From NCBI GenBank assembly GCA_963772165.1, contig CAVYWA010000016.1:62001-126000 (forward strand): a DNA stretch of 64,000 nucleotides. The letters run 5' to 3'. Each line of letters opens with the position of its first letter. Position 1 is the first letter of the stretch. The notes beneath the pieces are model-generated. The model was not told the DNA's origin and did no database searches. It saw nothing but the letters and a program-made list of their open reading frames with translations. Positions 17,041-28,100 of this stretch are shown here, in pieces. This DNA is from JAGVPT01 sp963772165. GTDB taxonomy: Bacteria; Bacteroidota; Ignavibacteria; UBA10030; UBA8401. Made by a program: the position numbers and the translations under genes.

Positions 17041-18822
17041 TTACTTCAACAGCATCATCTTCTTCATCTGCATTTTCCCGTCGAACTCCAGCCGCGAGAA
17101 ATAAATTCCGCTTGCAAAGTTCGATGCATTGAACTCCACCTGATGGCTGACCCCCGCCGCCGCTTCGCCGTTGAAAAGCGTTGCGACTTCCTGACCCAGG
17201 ATGTTGAAGATCTTCAGGACCGCGCGCCCGCTGGAGGGAACGGTAAACTGAATCATCGTCGACGGGTTGAACGGGTTCGGATAATTTTGCGAGAGAGAAA
17301 ATTCTGTCGGCACGCTCGAGGCTTGGGTATTCACCTTTGTCACGCTGCCGTTGCTTCCGATGTGCTGGGCATAAATGTCGAACGGACCGCCGTACGATGA
17401 TGCACGGAGGTCGTACCACGCAACAATCGCTCCCCCCGCATCATCGGAGACAATGACAGGATGCTCTTGATATGTGGAAGGAGTAGTGGATACTGGATTG
17501 CCGGAAGTGCCATACGTTGGATTCGACCACACAGGTTGTCCACTGCTGTTCACGTGCTGCGCAAAAATGTTAAGCCCATTTTGCAGACCTTGAGTCCAGG
17601 CAACGATCGCACCTCCATTGCCGTCCGTCGTGAGCACCTCGCCGCTGGTGTTTGCGGCAATAGGAGCAGGCTTTGCACCCCAAGGCAGCGATCCATTGGA
17701 GGCAATATTCTGCACATAGGCCACGTCCGCGCCGTCAGTCCACGTGAGGAGCGCTGTACCGTTTTCCCCCGAAATCATAGAAATATTTTCCTGACCGGTG
17801 GAGGCATTACTGTCAACGAGGACGCCGACCGAGTCCGTTGGAGAAATCCATGTGAGCGCGCCGGAGGAGTTAATATGACCCGCATACGCGTGAGGAGACG
17901 ACCCGCTGTACGATTGTTCCCAGGCACAGATTGCGCCGCCGGCGTTATCGGAAACAATTGCCTCGTTCGTTTGCTGCTGCAGGTACGACGGCTTCGGCGC
18001 GAGGGCAACGCCCAACGTGTCCCATTGCCGCGCACCTGTGATGTCCAGTCTTTGGGCAAACAGGGAAATTCCGGTCGTGAAAGCATTCCGCACGTCTGTC
18101 CAGGCCACAATCACGCCCGATGTTCCATTCTGCAAAAGCTGTATCTTCAAATAACCTCCATCCGGTAAGCCGCTACTGAGAGTACTCCAACCATTCATCG
18201 CTGGCAAAGACCAGCGGATATTTCCCGAACTATCTATGCGGGAGACCATCAGATTTTGAAATCCATAATTGAGAATCGTCCAACTCACATAAGCGCCGCC
18301 AAAACCGTCTGCCGCAATTCCCCCCGCAGAGATGGGATATAAAAGCTGTAAATACTCTGGTTCCGCGATTGCTAAGCCGGCGTTTCCCCAACTCAGTGTA
18401 CCGTTTGGAGCGATCCGCTGCGCAAAGATCGCCGGTGAGGGACTCCCTAAGACAGAGTCTCGATCTTGTTCTGCCCACGACACGATAATTCCTCCGTCTC
18501 CGACAGCTGCCACCTGAGGAAGGATCTGATCTGCTCCGCCGGGACAGGTTTCAAGGCCGTTTGCGGTCCACAGTGCATTTCCATTCTTGTCGAGGTGTTG
18601 TGCAAAAATTTTTGGAATGCCGCTTGTTGCACGCGTATCATCCCAAACGACAAACGCCCCTCCCGCGCCGTCCTTCAGCATAACGACGTCGGCTGCCGAA
18701 TGGCCTCCCGTGTCGATTGGCGTGTTCTTGGATGGATCGCTTGCCCACTGGCCAAGCGATGCGTTGATGCTGCACATAAAGAGGAGCGTGAATAAAAAAG
18801 AAATCCGGAAGAAGCTGCGCAT
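17041..18822 (-). CDS. Large secreted protein with type IX secretion sorting tail
   Basis: About 593 residues from the ATG at 18822 (AGGA eight to ten bases upstream); the frame continues up to 18957 without good reason. Signal peptide MRSFFRISFLFTLLFMCSINASLGQ. The body is a chain of degenerate repeats of the type DGAGGAFVVWDD...FAQHLDKNGNALW (also GGAIVAWTQGLQN, GGAIVAWYDLR), probably a beta-propeller or similar surface repeat domain. The C-terminus is the T9SS type A sorting domain: LSQNYPNPFNPSTMIQF ... GQEVATLFNGE ... KMQMKKMMLLK. The protein is expected to be exported and released or anchored at the cell surface. Specific function unknown. Confidence 0.85.
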   Translation of the reverse strand: MRSFFRISFLFTLLFMCSINASLGQWASDPSKNTPIDTGGHSAADVVMLKDGAGGAFVVWDDTRATSGIPKIFAQHLDKNGNALWTANGLETCPGGADQILPQVAAVGDGGIIVSWAEQDRDSVLGSPSPAIFAQRIAPNGTLSWGNAGLAIAEPEYLQLLYPISAGGIAADGFGGAYVSWTILNYGFQNLMVSRIDSSGNIRWSLPAMNGWSTLSSGLPDGGYLKIQLLQNGTSGVIVAWTDVRNAFTTGISLFAQRLDITGARQWDTLGVALAPKPSYLQQQTNEAIVSDNAGGAICAWEQSYSGSSPHAYAGHINSSGALTWISPTDSVGVLVDSNASTGQENISMISGENGTALLTWTDGADVAYVQNIASNGSLPWGAKPAPIAANTSGEVLTTDGNGGAIVAWTQGLQNGLNIFAQHVNSSGQPVWSNPTYGTSGNPVSTTPSTYQEHPVIVSDDAGGAIVAWYDLRASSYGGPFDIYAQHIGSNGSVTKVNTQASSVPTEFSLSQNYPNPFNPSTMIQFTVPSSGRAVLKIFNILGQEVATLFNGEAAAGVSHQVEFNASNFASGIYFSRLEFDGKMQMKKMMLLK

Positions 18823-19471
18823 ACAATAATCCTTTCTTATATAATTGATTATGAGTTGGTTTACTTTCAATTGGGCATAATTGAAGGAGTGCGTACGCCG
18901 TCCAACGCTCTTTTCAAAACTCGAATTGACGCCTGCGCATTTCTTTCTTCCTTTCATATGTGAGCAAGAATGATAGACTCATTCTTGAAGCAGTTTTTTC
19001 CTGTATTCTCTTTTTGCTTCACACTTTCAGCAAAAAAGGTTATTCTGTTTGCAAAGCGTAATGCATCGAATGCTGCTCAATGATATTCTTCTCCACTTCC
19101 TCTTCTACTAACGAAACTGCACTTTCTTCTGTTGAAAGCTTTTCTCTTTGAAAATCGATTGTGTCGGCAAAATTTAAAGGCGGGAATGATGATTAAAGTA
19201 GTGTATCCTTAAAAAAGAATCAAGGATAAAAGAGCCGACATGACGGTGCGCACGTTGTTGCCTCCACGGAGGTACGAATTGGTCCGGTGCATTGTTGAAA
19301 TTTTCAGCACATCGCAGATCGGATCCCATCCGATTTAAATGCACAAGGTCCAAACCGTTTTTGCCATGCAGTTGAAGAGAGATGTGGCCACGAATTAGTT
19401 TCTTGGAGGGGAGAGCGATAGAAGCTTAATGGCCGGGGCTGTTTTTCCAGGCTTTACTGAGGATTATGCAG
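18823..19471. other. Long intergenic region, no gene recognised
   Basis: About 650 bases between the secreted-protein gene and tRNA-Leu. Low-complexity pyrimidine-rich stretches lie around 19000-19150. A 32-codon frame at 19240-19338 has no convincing start signal or family. Nothing else is supportable. Confidence 0.4.
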
Positions 19472-19554
19472 TGCCGAGAGGGGGATTCGAACCCCCAATG
19501 CCTTACGGCGCTAGCTCCTAAGGCTAGTGTGTCTGCCAATTCCACCATCTCGGC
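19472..19554 (-). tRNA. tRNA-Leu (anticodon UAG)
   Basis: The minus strand folds as a class II tRNA. Acceptor GCCGAGA pairs with TCTCGGC plus discriminator A; the D-arm is GTGG...AGAC-like; the anticodon arm is CTAGC-CTTAGGA-GCTAG with anticodon TAG. The variable arm is GCCGTAAGGC and the T-arm GGGGG-TTCGAAT-CCCCC. CCA is not encoded. It reads CUN leucine codons. It is flanked by non-coding DNA on both sides. Confidence 0.95.
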
Positions 19555-19726
19555 GGGGAATTATTTTCGTAAAAGTACGGAAAACTTGAACGAATATCAA
19601 TTTGAGAGTTAAAGAGATGTCGGACACTTTTCATAAACCTTCCGAAAGATTTTTTTGGGAAAATATTTCGATGTCGAGGCATTCAAGAATCTCAATGGAG
19701 AACCTTCGGAAGGTTCCATAAGATAA

Positions 19727-19753
19727 AAAAGGGACGCTGCGCGCGTCCCTTTT
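19727..19753 (-). terminator. Rho-independent terminator
   Basis: AAAAGGGACG (19727-19736) pairs with CGTCCCTTTT (19744-19753). With flanking A/T runs it can end the minus-strand porin-lipoprotein transcript 26 bases after its last stop. Confidence 0.8.
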
Positions 19754-19778
19754 GGAATCTCTGCGAGCTGTGAAATAA

Positions 19779-21266
19779 TTATAATCCCGAACCCCATAGC
19801 GCGTTGAAGCCTCTCCACGCGCTGTATGGAATGATCGGAATATTCTTATCGCCTGCCAATTTACTGAGCGGCGGTGTTGGAATTCCTGGCAGCGAATTGA
19901 TATCGACATAGGGGACGTGCATGCCGAACGAAGCATTCATCGTTTTTATGAATTGGTCCGCTACAATTCCTTCTCCCTTGGAAGAGGGGTGCACACCATC
20001 AAGACTGAACAACCCGCCGGCAATGTAGGCGGTCGTAAATGTTTCGCCGTCGACAACCACACCTGAGGCTTTTACTTTGTTAAAGAAACTGTTCATGTCG
20101 ACAACCGCTGCACTATTTGCAGCTGCGACGGCTGCAATCGTATTGTTGAAATCGGAGATCGACTGTTCGGCAGTGGTTTGTTCGCCCGCATCGAGTACCA
20201 ACGCATCCGGGAATGGATTGTATGGGCTAAGCCCGAACGGCTGCAATGTGTCAATACCTGCCGCTTGATAGTTTGCATAGACAGCGGCGAAAGGGAGTCC
20301 CAAAGCAGCTGCGAGATCGTGATACCATTGACCTGTCGATTGGCCAAGCAATGCCGCATACGCGCCTCCCTTTAAAGTAATGAGAGGATCGGTCGAAGGG
20401 CTGTTGAAGTTTGTATAACTTGAAGCAACGATCTCCCCATGCTTCTCATAGAAGAGGCCAACGACTTGGGAGTTAACCGCTTCTACGGCTTTTAATCCAG
20501 CTGCTAATTCCGGGCCGACCGTTGTAAAAAACGGAATTGCTTTTACATCTGGAATATTTCCAACAAGAATTTTTGCATTTGGCAATGCAGCTCGCAACGA
20601 GTCCAGCGATAGAGTATACAGCACTGCAAATGTTCCAGAAGGTGTCGGTGTAGCCGGGCTTGTTCCGCCGCTGGTTGCGAACCCCAGCACATCGTTGTTT
20701 CCCAGCCAAAAAGTTACAAGGTTTGGGCTGAGGATCTTGGCCTGCGTAAATTGAGTACCGATGTTTCGCAGGATCAGATTAAACAACGGATTTGGGGCGC
20801 CGCCGCTGACTGCCGAAGCGCAGGTAGTCGAATCGGTAGCATTTAAGAAGTCGTAGATCGTTGCTCCTGGGACGCCTAAATTATCATACGGACGCGGCAA
20901 CGTGAGATTCAGCGGTGCACCCGATCCCGGGTTAATGAAAATTACTGGGCCGATAAGGCTGGTGATTTCCATTCGCCCGGGCGTTCCGGGGTCGGCAATA
21001 AGCGGTTGCTGAAATGTGCCGATCGAAGCGCCAGCCGCAGTCAATTGCCCTGCGATGAGGTTCGTGAAGCTGTATGTTTGAGCATCTACAAATAATGAGC
21101 CTGACTGGTATCCTGCCGTCAAACTGTTTCCGATGGCAACGTACTTTGTCACTGTCACGCTGCCGAGACTGGCCGACGGACCGGACGGGGCGGAGTCGGT
21201 GCACCCGCTTGCCACAAGAGCGCAGACGATGACCAACGCCGCAAAGATGAAGGTGTTCGCTTTCAT
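19779..21266 (-). CDS. SGNH/GDSL-type hydrolase lipoprotein
   Basis: About 495 residues from the ATG at 21266 (GGAG ten bases upstream). The lipoprotein signal is FIFAALVIVCALVASGC, with Cys as the lipidation site. SGNH blocks are present: block I YVAIGNSLTAGYQSG (GNSL in place of GDSL), block III WLGNNDVLG, and the C-terminal Asp-His pair DGVHPSSKG. Likely an outer-membrane or periplasmic esterase/lipase. It follows the FadL-type porin gene by 43 bases, and this pairing suggests hydrolysis of acyl substrates coupled to uptake of fatty or hydrophobic products; that link is inference. Confidence 0.85.
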   Translation of the reverse strand: MKANTFIFAALVIVCALVASGCTDSAPSGPSASLGSVTVTKYVAIGNSLTAGYQSGSLFVDAQTYSFTNLIAGQLTAAGASIGTFQQPLIADPGTPGRMEITSLIGPVIFINPGSGAPLNLTLPRPYDNLGVPGATIYDFLNATDSTTCASAVSGGAPNPLFNLILRNIGTQFTQAKILSPNLVTFWLGNNDVLGFATSGGTSPATPTPSGTFAVLYTLSLDSLRAALPNAKILVGNIPDVKAIPFFTTVGPELAAGLKAVEAVNSQVVGLFYEKHGEIVASSYTNFNSPSTDPLITLKGGAYAALLGQSTGQWYHDLAAALGLPFAAVYANYQAAGIDTLQPFGLSPYNPFPDALVLDAGEQTTAEQSISDFNNTIAAVAAANSAAVVDMNSFFNKVKASGVVVDGETFTTAYIAGGLFSLDGVHPSSKGEGIVADQFIKTMNASFGMHVPYVDINSLPGIPTPPLSKLAGDKNIPIIPYSAWRGFNALWGSGL

Positions 21267-21309
21267 TATTCTGTACTCCATACTAGTTGAACATTCGTAA
21301 ACTCATTGA

Positions 21310-22545
21310 TTAGAACGTGTAGCCCAAGCTTACACCGATCAGGCTTGCGAGGGCGTTATAGGTCCCGTCAAAATTGGTGACAGTGTTTACAGCCTGGCGC
21401 TGGTCGAATTTCAGGAACATGTACGAAACGTCAGCCGAGATTGCTTTTGTAAACTGGTATCCGAGTCCCACGCACACGCCGTTCCGGTTCGCGTCCGGAA
21501 GGATCGGGTCGACGTACGCCGACGCCACGGGGGAATGGTCGTACAAATATCCGGCGCGGATCTTCAGCACATCCATCGTGTACTCTCCGCCGATGCGGAT
21601 CATGTATGTATCGCTGTAATTTTTCGGCTCCGTAACATCCTTCGTCGGGTCATTCTTGAAGTCAATGGTCAGGTCCTTATAGGATGACCATCCGATGTAT
21701 TGATAATCTGCTTCGATGGTCAGGTTCGGCGAGGCTTTGTAGGCAAGGCCTGCGAATCCTGTTGCCGGGAGCGTTAGCGACGAGGTTACATCATCGTCGA
21801 TAACGTTCACGACCGGGATCTGCGGTGTGAAACTCACGTTTCCCGATGCATTGAGTTTTACGGAGGAACGGTACGAGACGCCTGCGCTCAGCGTGGGAGT
21901 AAATTTATAGAGCAGTCCCACGTTGAAACCGTACGCCGCCTTTGCATTCATGTCGATGGACACGTGCGTGTCGGTGTTGATGACGTTCTCTTCCTGGTCG
22001 AGCTTCACCGTTCCCGTGACGATGTTCAGCCCTGCGCCGATGGAGAACTGGTCGCTTACCTTGTACGCCACGGTCGGTGTGTAGTAAAATGATGCGAGGT
22101 CAACTTTCGTCGTAATATATTTTCCAACCCAATCGGAAGGCCATTCCGTCCCCAGGCCGTACGGATTCGTAACACCGATTCCCACCGTAATGTTGCTTGC
22201 CACGGGACATGTGCCGTAGAGGCTTAATGGGGTGAAAGTCTGGCTGACCATTTTCGTCTCATTCTTTATCGCGGGGTCGTTCGCATCGGCGACGGGTCCG
22301 TAAAAGGAGATTGTCGGCAGGATGAACGTCGTTCCGAGATAAAGCTCTGCTTGCGATTGAAAACCGAGTCCGGCAGGGTTAAAATAGATAGCGGAAGGAT
22401 CCGACGCGCGGGCTGCGAATGCGCCGCCTTGTGCCATCGCTGTGGAGCCAAGCTCGTTCAACTGGAATCCTCCTGCAAAACCGGTAGCACTTCCAAGGAT
22501 CGCAGCGACGCACAGGCAGACTGTGTGAAGGGTCATTCTTTTCAA
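21310..22545 (-). CDS. OmpP1/FadL/TodX-type outer-membrane transport protein
   Basis: 411 residues. The TTG at 22545 has AGGAGG five bases upstream, which favours it over the ATG at 22536. Signal peptide up to GFAGG. The mature N-terminus GFQLNELGSTAMAQGGAFAARASDPSAIYFNPAGL is the FadL-family hatch motif (NPAG). The rest alternates amphipathic beta strands and ends in LIGVSLGYTF with terminal Phe, as in outer-membrane barrels. The family moves long-chain fatty acids or hydrophobic compounds inward. It heads a two-gene unit with the SGNH lipoprotein. Confidence 0.92.
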   Translation of the reverse strand: MKRMTLHTVCLCVAAILGSATGFAGGFQLNELGSTAMAQGGAFAARASDPSAIYFNPAGLGFQSQAELYLGTTFILPTISFYGPVADANDPAIKNETKMVSQTFTPLSLYGTCPVASNITVGIGVTNPYGLGTEWPSDWVGKYITTKVDLASFYYTPTVAYKVSDQFSIGAGLNIVTGTVKLDQEENVINTDTHVSIDMNAKAAYGFNVGLLYKFTPTLSAGVSYRSSVKLNASGNVSFTPQIPVVNVIDDDVTSSLTLPATGFAGLAYKASPNLTIEADYQYIGWSSYKDLTIDFKNDPTKDVTEPKNYSDTYMIRIGGEYTMDVLKIRAGYLYDHSPVASAYVDPILPDANRNGVCVGLGYQFTKAISADVSYMFLKFDQRQAVNTVTNFDGTYNALASLIGVSLGYTF

Positions 22546-22824
22546 GGTAACCTCCTTCTGAAAATATGTCTCGTTCGGTTAGTTATTTCATTGCTCTCTA
22601 TTGCGGTGACGTGTGTGTCTCTCTGGAACTGCAGTATTTAGAATAAAGGTGGGTCAAGTATAGCACTCTCGAATATCAAATGCAAGGGATGGCTGCCGGT
22701 TAATACCAAAGCCTTCCGAAGGCTCTGCTGTCGGAAAGTTTGCAGCTCTTTTATAGAAGCCTTCGAAAGGGGTATGGCTGAAAATAAATGGAGTACAGCT
22801 GTCTATGAGCTGTCAACAGAAAGG

Positions 22825-23573
22825 TCAAAAATTCTTGCTTTTAAAATCCCACTCGTATCCGTTTTGTGTTTGAGTAGCGTCCACAATGATCTTTACCGGG
22901 CCGATCGCAGGGGCGAACCAGTACGTCGCGACCGGAATGCCGACGCCGTCACCCTGGACCACTCCGTCGGAAACAAAGACCTGTGCAAGGGTCAACCGAT
23001 AGGTGTTGAACATCTGGCCGCCAACGCTCAGGCTTTCCTGATCTGCAAACTCGCCGACGGTCTTCAGATCGTAGGATGAATCGCCGACGGTCGCCGAATC
23101 GTCGAACGCCGGCCAGAAAGAGGCAACGCCGTAGCCGATGTTGCCGACCAGAACCCAGGCGAGTGAATCGCCCTGTGGAGCTGCTTCAGTTTGGAGGAAT
23201 GAAAAATTTGACTCGCCGGTTGGGGGGTCGCGCAGGATGTAGAGAAGGAGTTGCCGAGGGAGACTGGCGCCGTTATCGAATCGATGATAAGGTTCGATGT
23301 TCCCCCAAGAGGAGTCGCCGTGTCGTTGGACACGACAGTCCAGCTCGATGAATAGGTTGTCCCGGTTGTAATGTTTGTATCTGATCCCATAGGCCGGAGA
23401 TACCCGGTGTAGGTAATTCTGTGCCCTACCGTCAGAGGGAAAATGTCGGTGGTGATTGGAATCACCGTCGACTCAACGGGGTTGCTGCTTTTTTTGCAGC
23501 CGACGGCAAATAATGTCAAAACGGCCAGTGCAATTGCCAGAATGAGTGTCGCCGTTTTTTGAAGTCTGGTCAT
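22825..23573 (-). pseudogene. Lipoprotein gene with one frameshift
   Basis: The frame from 23573 starts MTRLQKTATLILAIALAVLTLFAVGCKKS, a lipoprotein signal with Cys, and runs as a beta-rich domain (FPLTVGHRITYTGYLRPMGSD) to about 23250. There it falls out of frame. In the adjacent frame the protein continues as YILRDPPTGESNFSFLQTE and on to MFNTYRLTLAQVFVSDG, ending KIIVDATQTQNGYEWDFKSKNF at 22825. One missing base near 23235-23262 explains this. Joined length would be about 249 residues. Either a recent pseudogene or a sequence error. The family resembles small lipoproteins common in Ignavibacteria-like genomes, function unknown. Confidence 0.75.
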
Positions 23574-23647
23574 GAATTCTCCGTAGTGTGGTATTAAAAA
23601 CTTAAATCACTTACACTTAGACGCAATAGACTGAAGAAAGTTTGTTT

Positions 23648-23735
23648 CTCCGTGTACCTCTGTGTGTTCTCTGCGAATCTCTGTGTCATATCTTTTTCAC
23701 AGCGTGACACGGAGGAGGCACAGAGGTACACGGAG
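23648..23735. repeat. Long hairpin repeat in intergenic DNA
   Basis: CTCCGTGTACCTCTGTG (23648-23664) and CACAGAGGTACACGGAG (23719-23735) are a perfect 17-bp inverted repeat with a 54-base loop. It lies just after the stop of the TPR gene (minus strand) and before the lipoprotein gene. It resembles the dispersed palindromes elsewhere in the window in size and layout but not in sequence. Confidence 0.7.
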
Positions 23736-23747
23736 TAAATCGAGCCC

Positions 23748-24524
23748 TTACTTATCCTTGATCTGTTCGAGCAAGTCTTTTGCCTCTTTGCGGAATTGAT
23801 TGTCCTGCTGGTTTTCCGTCGGCAGCGTAGTAATTTTTGTCAGCTGCTCTTTTGCCTTGTCGTACTCGTCCACTTCGGTGTACGCGCGCGCCGCGTCGAG
23901 TCGGTACATGATGAACGTCGGCCGGAGCGCAATTGCCTTTTCATAGTTGGCCATGGCATCGTCGTAGTTTGCCCAGCTTAATCCGAGCGGCCAGCGGATA
24001 ATTTTTGGTTTCTCGCAGAGCTTCGCATGCGTCCGGCCAAGCACGTAGTATGCTGCAGGATTATTCTTATCAAGGTCGATCGCTTTTTCGCAATCAACCC
24101 GCACTTGTTTCACGAGGTCGATGGAATCCCACACGCCCTTGAACAGCGCCACTCTTCCGGTTGCAATCGCGCGCCGCGTGTAGCCCATCGTCGCGTTCGG
24201 GTTTGCCTTTACGGCGAGTTCGGCATAGTCGAGCGACTTCTGGTATATCTCCAGCTGCTTCGTCTTCTCGTCTTGCGTTACCGTGGGGAGAATCTCACCG
24301 ATGTCGCTATATGACCGGCTGATGCGCCAGAGGACTTCGTAATTATTCGGGTCGACAGCGTAGGCTTTCATCAACACGTTGAGAGCCTTTTCGTTTTCGA
24401 ACGTTTTCGTGGAGAACTCATCGCTTGCCGCGATAAGCGAGTCGACGGCGTTTGGCTGAAGGGGTTTGGCCGCGAGGCTGCTGAAAGAAAGAAAAATTGT
24501 CGTTAGGAGCATAGCTCGGTACAT
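23748..24524 (-). CDS. TPR-repeat protein with signal peptide, RMDN-like
   Basis: About 258 residues from the ATG at 24524, which has AAGGAG upstream; the longer frame to 24620 is not favoured. Signal peptide MYRAMLLTTIFLSFSSLAA. The remainder is tetratricopeptide-like helices: YEVLWRISRSYSDIGE, SLDYAELAVKANPNATMGYTRRA, CEKAIDLDKNNPAAYYVLGRTH, ANYEKAIALRPTFIMYRLDAARAY. The layout, with YYVLGRTHAKLCEKPKIIRWPLG inserted between repeats, recalls the RMDN-type TPR proteins found from bacteria to animals. It is probably periplasmic and binds a partner; no specific role can be read from the neighbours. Confidence 0.75.
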   Translation of the reverse strand: MYRAMLLTTIFLSFSSLAAKPLQPNAVDSLIAASDEFSTKTFENEKALNVLMKAYAVDPNNYEVLWRISRSYSDIGEILPTVTQDEKTKQLEIYQKSLDYAELAVKANPNATMGYTRRAIATGRVALFKGVWDSIDLVKQVRVDCEKAIDLDKNNPAAYYVLGRTHAKLCEKPKIIRWPLGLSWANYDDAMANYEKAIALRPTFIMYRLDAARAYTEVDEYDKAKEQLTKITTLPTENQQDNQFRKEAKDLLEQIKDK

Positions 24525-25121
24525 AACGATGATCTCCTTAAAGTATATTAGAATTTCAGGAAATTCGGTTATTTTCGTAGAATGACATTCTTCCCATCGC
24601 TTCGTGATTGATGAAATCATGATCCGGAGCGTGTGCTGCTATACTTGGCCATATTCCATACCCGCCAATGATACGTAATCATTCCCCTTTTCGCAAACGG
24701 ATTCCCAAAAATTTTTGCGACCGGGGGAGGCGGTTGATGTCAAGAAATTTCGACAAAAGACGTCATTCATAACACAAAATTAACTTGCATTTCATCCCTT
24801 CAATTTTGATATTTCAGCAAAAGAACGGTGTAACCCATTTTGGTCGAGTGTCAATCTGACCAACAATTCAAAACCCTAGCTCATTTTCAATTCCCTCACG
24901 GGAAAAGTGTCTCCGAAAAAAGGTTGTCGCTGACCTCGCAGGGTAATTTGTCACTTCTACTATATCTCTGAATTATTGCAACAAACGATAACGATTCCGT
25001 AACACAAATCTTCTGCTCTGTTCATCTCCAAAACGTATACTTGGAAATGCCTAAAAAAGTTTGCTTGGCTCGTTTTGATCGAAATCCCCTTTACCCCCAA
25101 AAACCATTAAGGAGAACATCT
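24525..25121. other. Divergent intergenic region, no gene recognised
   Basis: About 600 bases between the minus-strand TPR gene and the plus-strand secreted protein. No coding frame, tRNA or known riboswitch pattern was found. The A/T-rich stretch 24770-25080 is the likely promoter region for the secreted-protein gene. Confidence 0.4.
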
Positions 25122-28100
25122 ATGAGAAAGATCTCTACTTTTTCTGCAGTTTTAATTTTGCTGGTTATCGCAAGCACATGGGTCTCGGCACAAGTCATGC
25201 TGGATGATTTTACAGGATACACTACCGGCACAACTTTGGCCACTCAGGGTGGTTGGACGAAAGGAGGTACCGGGCCGGACGACTCTGTTGCGAATGCGAC
25301 ACCGCTGACGTACACTGGATACCCGAGCGGTGGCGGTAACTACGTTGTGATGCCAACACCTACATCCACCTCAAGCAGAGTCTACAAAACGTGGGGTGCC
25401 GACACCGTGGCGAACTATAACAATTCAACTTTTTATTACTCTCTGTTATTAAATATTTCGAGTACAAGCGCGAGCTCGACGAACTATTTTATGTCTCTCG
25501 GCGGAGCAGGGAGCAGTAACAAGCTATGGCGCAAAACTATTCGCTCAAACAAATGGTTCTGGATACAACATCGGGTTGTCGAAAACATCTAACACAGCAA
25601 TTTTTAACACGACAGTGCTTTCCTACAATACAACTTACCTTATCGTTGTAAAGTATGTTTTTGGCGCTCCTGGAATAACTTCTCCAGCAAACCAGGACGA
25701 TCGGGCTTATTTGTGGGTTAATCCAAGTTTTACGAGTGAACCTGACACAAACGTCGCCGCATGTAAAGTTTGGCCGGGCACCGACACGGACTTTGATGGA
25801 TTCAGCGGTCCACCAACGAGCATCGGTAATTTTATTTGGCATAATAGAGGTACAAAAAATCCTACCGGCTCGTTCGATGGTGTAAGGATCGGACACGCTA
25901 CAACGAGTGCTGTTGCATGGGCAAATCTCACGCAGCCGCGTGAAATATTATCAGCATCGAGCTATAATTTCGGCAATCTCAATGTTGGATCGAGCGCAAA
26001 CGATACTATTAAAGTTACCAATAATGAAAATACCGCTCTTAGTATCACATCGGTGACCTCCAGTAAGGCGGTCTTTACTGTATTGCCAACGAGCGGAACG
26101 GTTAACACGTCAAGCAGTTCAAATTTTGTCGTTACCTATTCACCGACTGCTGTTGAAGCGGACACTGCGGCGATTGTATTTACAAGTAATGGACTTACAT
26201 CTCCGGACACTGTTTGGGTCATGGGCGCCGGTGTGCAGGCAGGATTTTCGTTATCACCCAAAAGCTATAATTTTGGAAATAACTGGAATGATTCTACCAA
26301 GATTGATACCGTTACTGTGTCTAATGTCAGCACTACAGCTAGCCTTATCGTCGATTCAGTAACGACGACGAACCCATTTTTCACAATTACGCCAAACAGT
26401 TGGGACACGATTGGCACGTCCTCTTCGGCGAAGTTTGCTGTGTCATTTAAACCGACTTCGACAGGGGCGACATCGGCAAATATCATTTTCTATCACAATG
26501 CTCCATCGAAGCATGATACGCTCAAAGTGATGGGAACCAGCATTGTAAAAATCCCCGCTTTCTCGGCCACGCCATCACCTCTCAATCTCAAAGGAGTTCT
26601 GGTGGGCCAGTTACACAAGGACAGCATCACGGTGAAGAATACCGGTTACGATTCACTCTTTATTAGCTCGGTGACGTCTTCGGATCCTACCTTTACAGTG
26701 ACGCCGACTTCGGCACGGCTCGATTCGCAAGCGACGAAAAAATTCTACGTTACATTCACTCCTACAGCCGCTGGAGCGAAAGGAGCTTCGATTGCTTTTG
26801 TTAGCAATGCAGCCGAGTTGAACGACACAGTGTTAACCACTGCGCGCGGGATAACCGTCGTATCGATTGCCGAAGTGAAAAAAGAGATCACCAATCCTTA
26901 TATCGCCGACCATGCGACCATTGGTGATACCCTCGCTTCGACCGGCGTCATCACAACCCCGAATTTCCAGAAAACGACGGGATCGGGCCAAACGGCATTG
27001 TTCATCCAGGATACAACGGGAGGCGTTGAGGTCTTCGCGTACAGCATTAGTACGGCGAATTTCGTGCAGGGTGATTCCGTGCAAGTCGTCGGGACGGTTA
27101 GTCAGTATCACGGCCTGACTGAGTTTGAGCCGATTGCGATGGATTCTCTCCATTTCGGCCTCATCAAGCACAACGCGATAATCCCTAAACCGAAGCGAAT
27201 AACGCTCCATCAGTATGCTATAATAGCGAGGCTTATGAGGGCTTGCTTATCGAAATCGATACTCTCTACAAGTCGACTGGTACTTGGCCCCCAAGCGGTT
27301 CAGGCGCAAGTATCGAAGTGATAAACATGACTCACAAAGATTCGGCTCAAATGTATGTTAATGGTCAGACCGACGTCCCGGGAAGCATAGAGCCGCAATA
27401 TCCAATAAATCTTGTCGCAGTTGGAAGTCAGTACTCATCGGCCACTACCGCGGACAGCGGAGGCTGGGAGATAATCCCGCGCGATTCTACCGACATCAAA
27501 CATACAAAATTTGCGACGTTCGTGAAAATTTCCGAGGCGCGAAGAGATTCGTCCAATCTCATCGCTGTTCATTCGGTCATCAAGGATACCCTTATGATCG
27601 TCGGCGTTATCACGTCGCCCAATTTTGCATCGACGTACACCGAATACTTCGTTCAGGATTCGACGGCGGGTATAGAAATCTATGCCTCCGGCCTGGGACA
27701 GACTTTGGTGGTGGGTGACTCCGTATCTGTAGTCGGGACGGTCGCTCAGTACCGCGGTCTGACGGAGTTTACGCCGCTCGTGTTGGATACGACCCACCTT
27801 GTATTTTTGAAACATAAGGCCGTGGTTCCGAAACCGAAGGTTCTGACGCTTAGTCAATATGTAACCAACGCTGAGAATTATGAAGGGTTGTTGATCCAAA
27901 TTGACACTCTCTATAAAGCATCCGGAACGTGGCCGGGGTCTGCATCGGGCGCGAGCATCTCCTTGATGGACCGGAGCCATGTGGATACTGTTCAGATGTA
28001 CATCAATGCGACGACGGATATTGGCGGGTCCGCTGAACCGATATATCCAATCAATCTTGTTTGTATTGGAAGCCAGTATTCATCGGGTGCCACTGTAACG

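Noticed and set aside
19240..19338. 32-codon frame before tRNA-Leu
   Set aside because: No family, weak start signal and no conservation evidence available; length is within chance expectation.
19705..19720. AACCTTCGGAAGGTT palindrome near the lipoprotein terminator
   Set aside because: Short, with only similar CCTTCCGAAGG palindromes at 22707-22722; too little to call a repeat family or operator.
24621..25121. Possible riboswitch or leader RNA before the secreted-protein gene
   Set aside because: I could not match any known riboswitch core; the G-rich CCGGGGGAGGCGG stretch has no paired partner that forms a credible expression platform.
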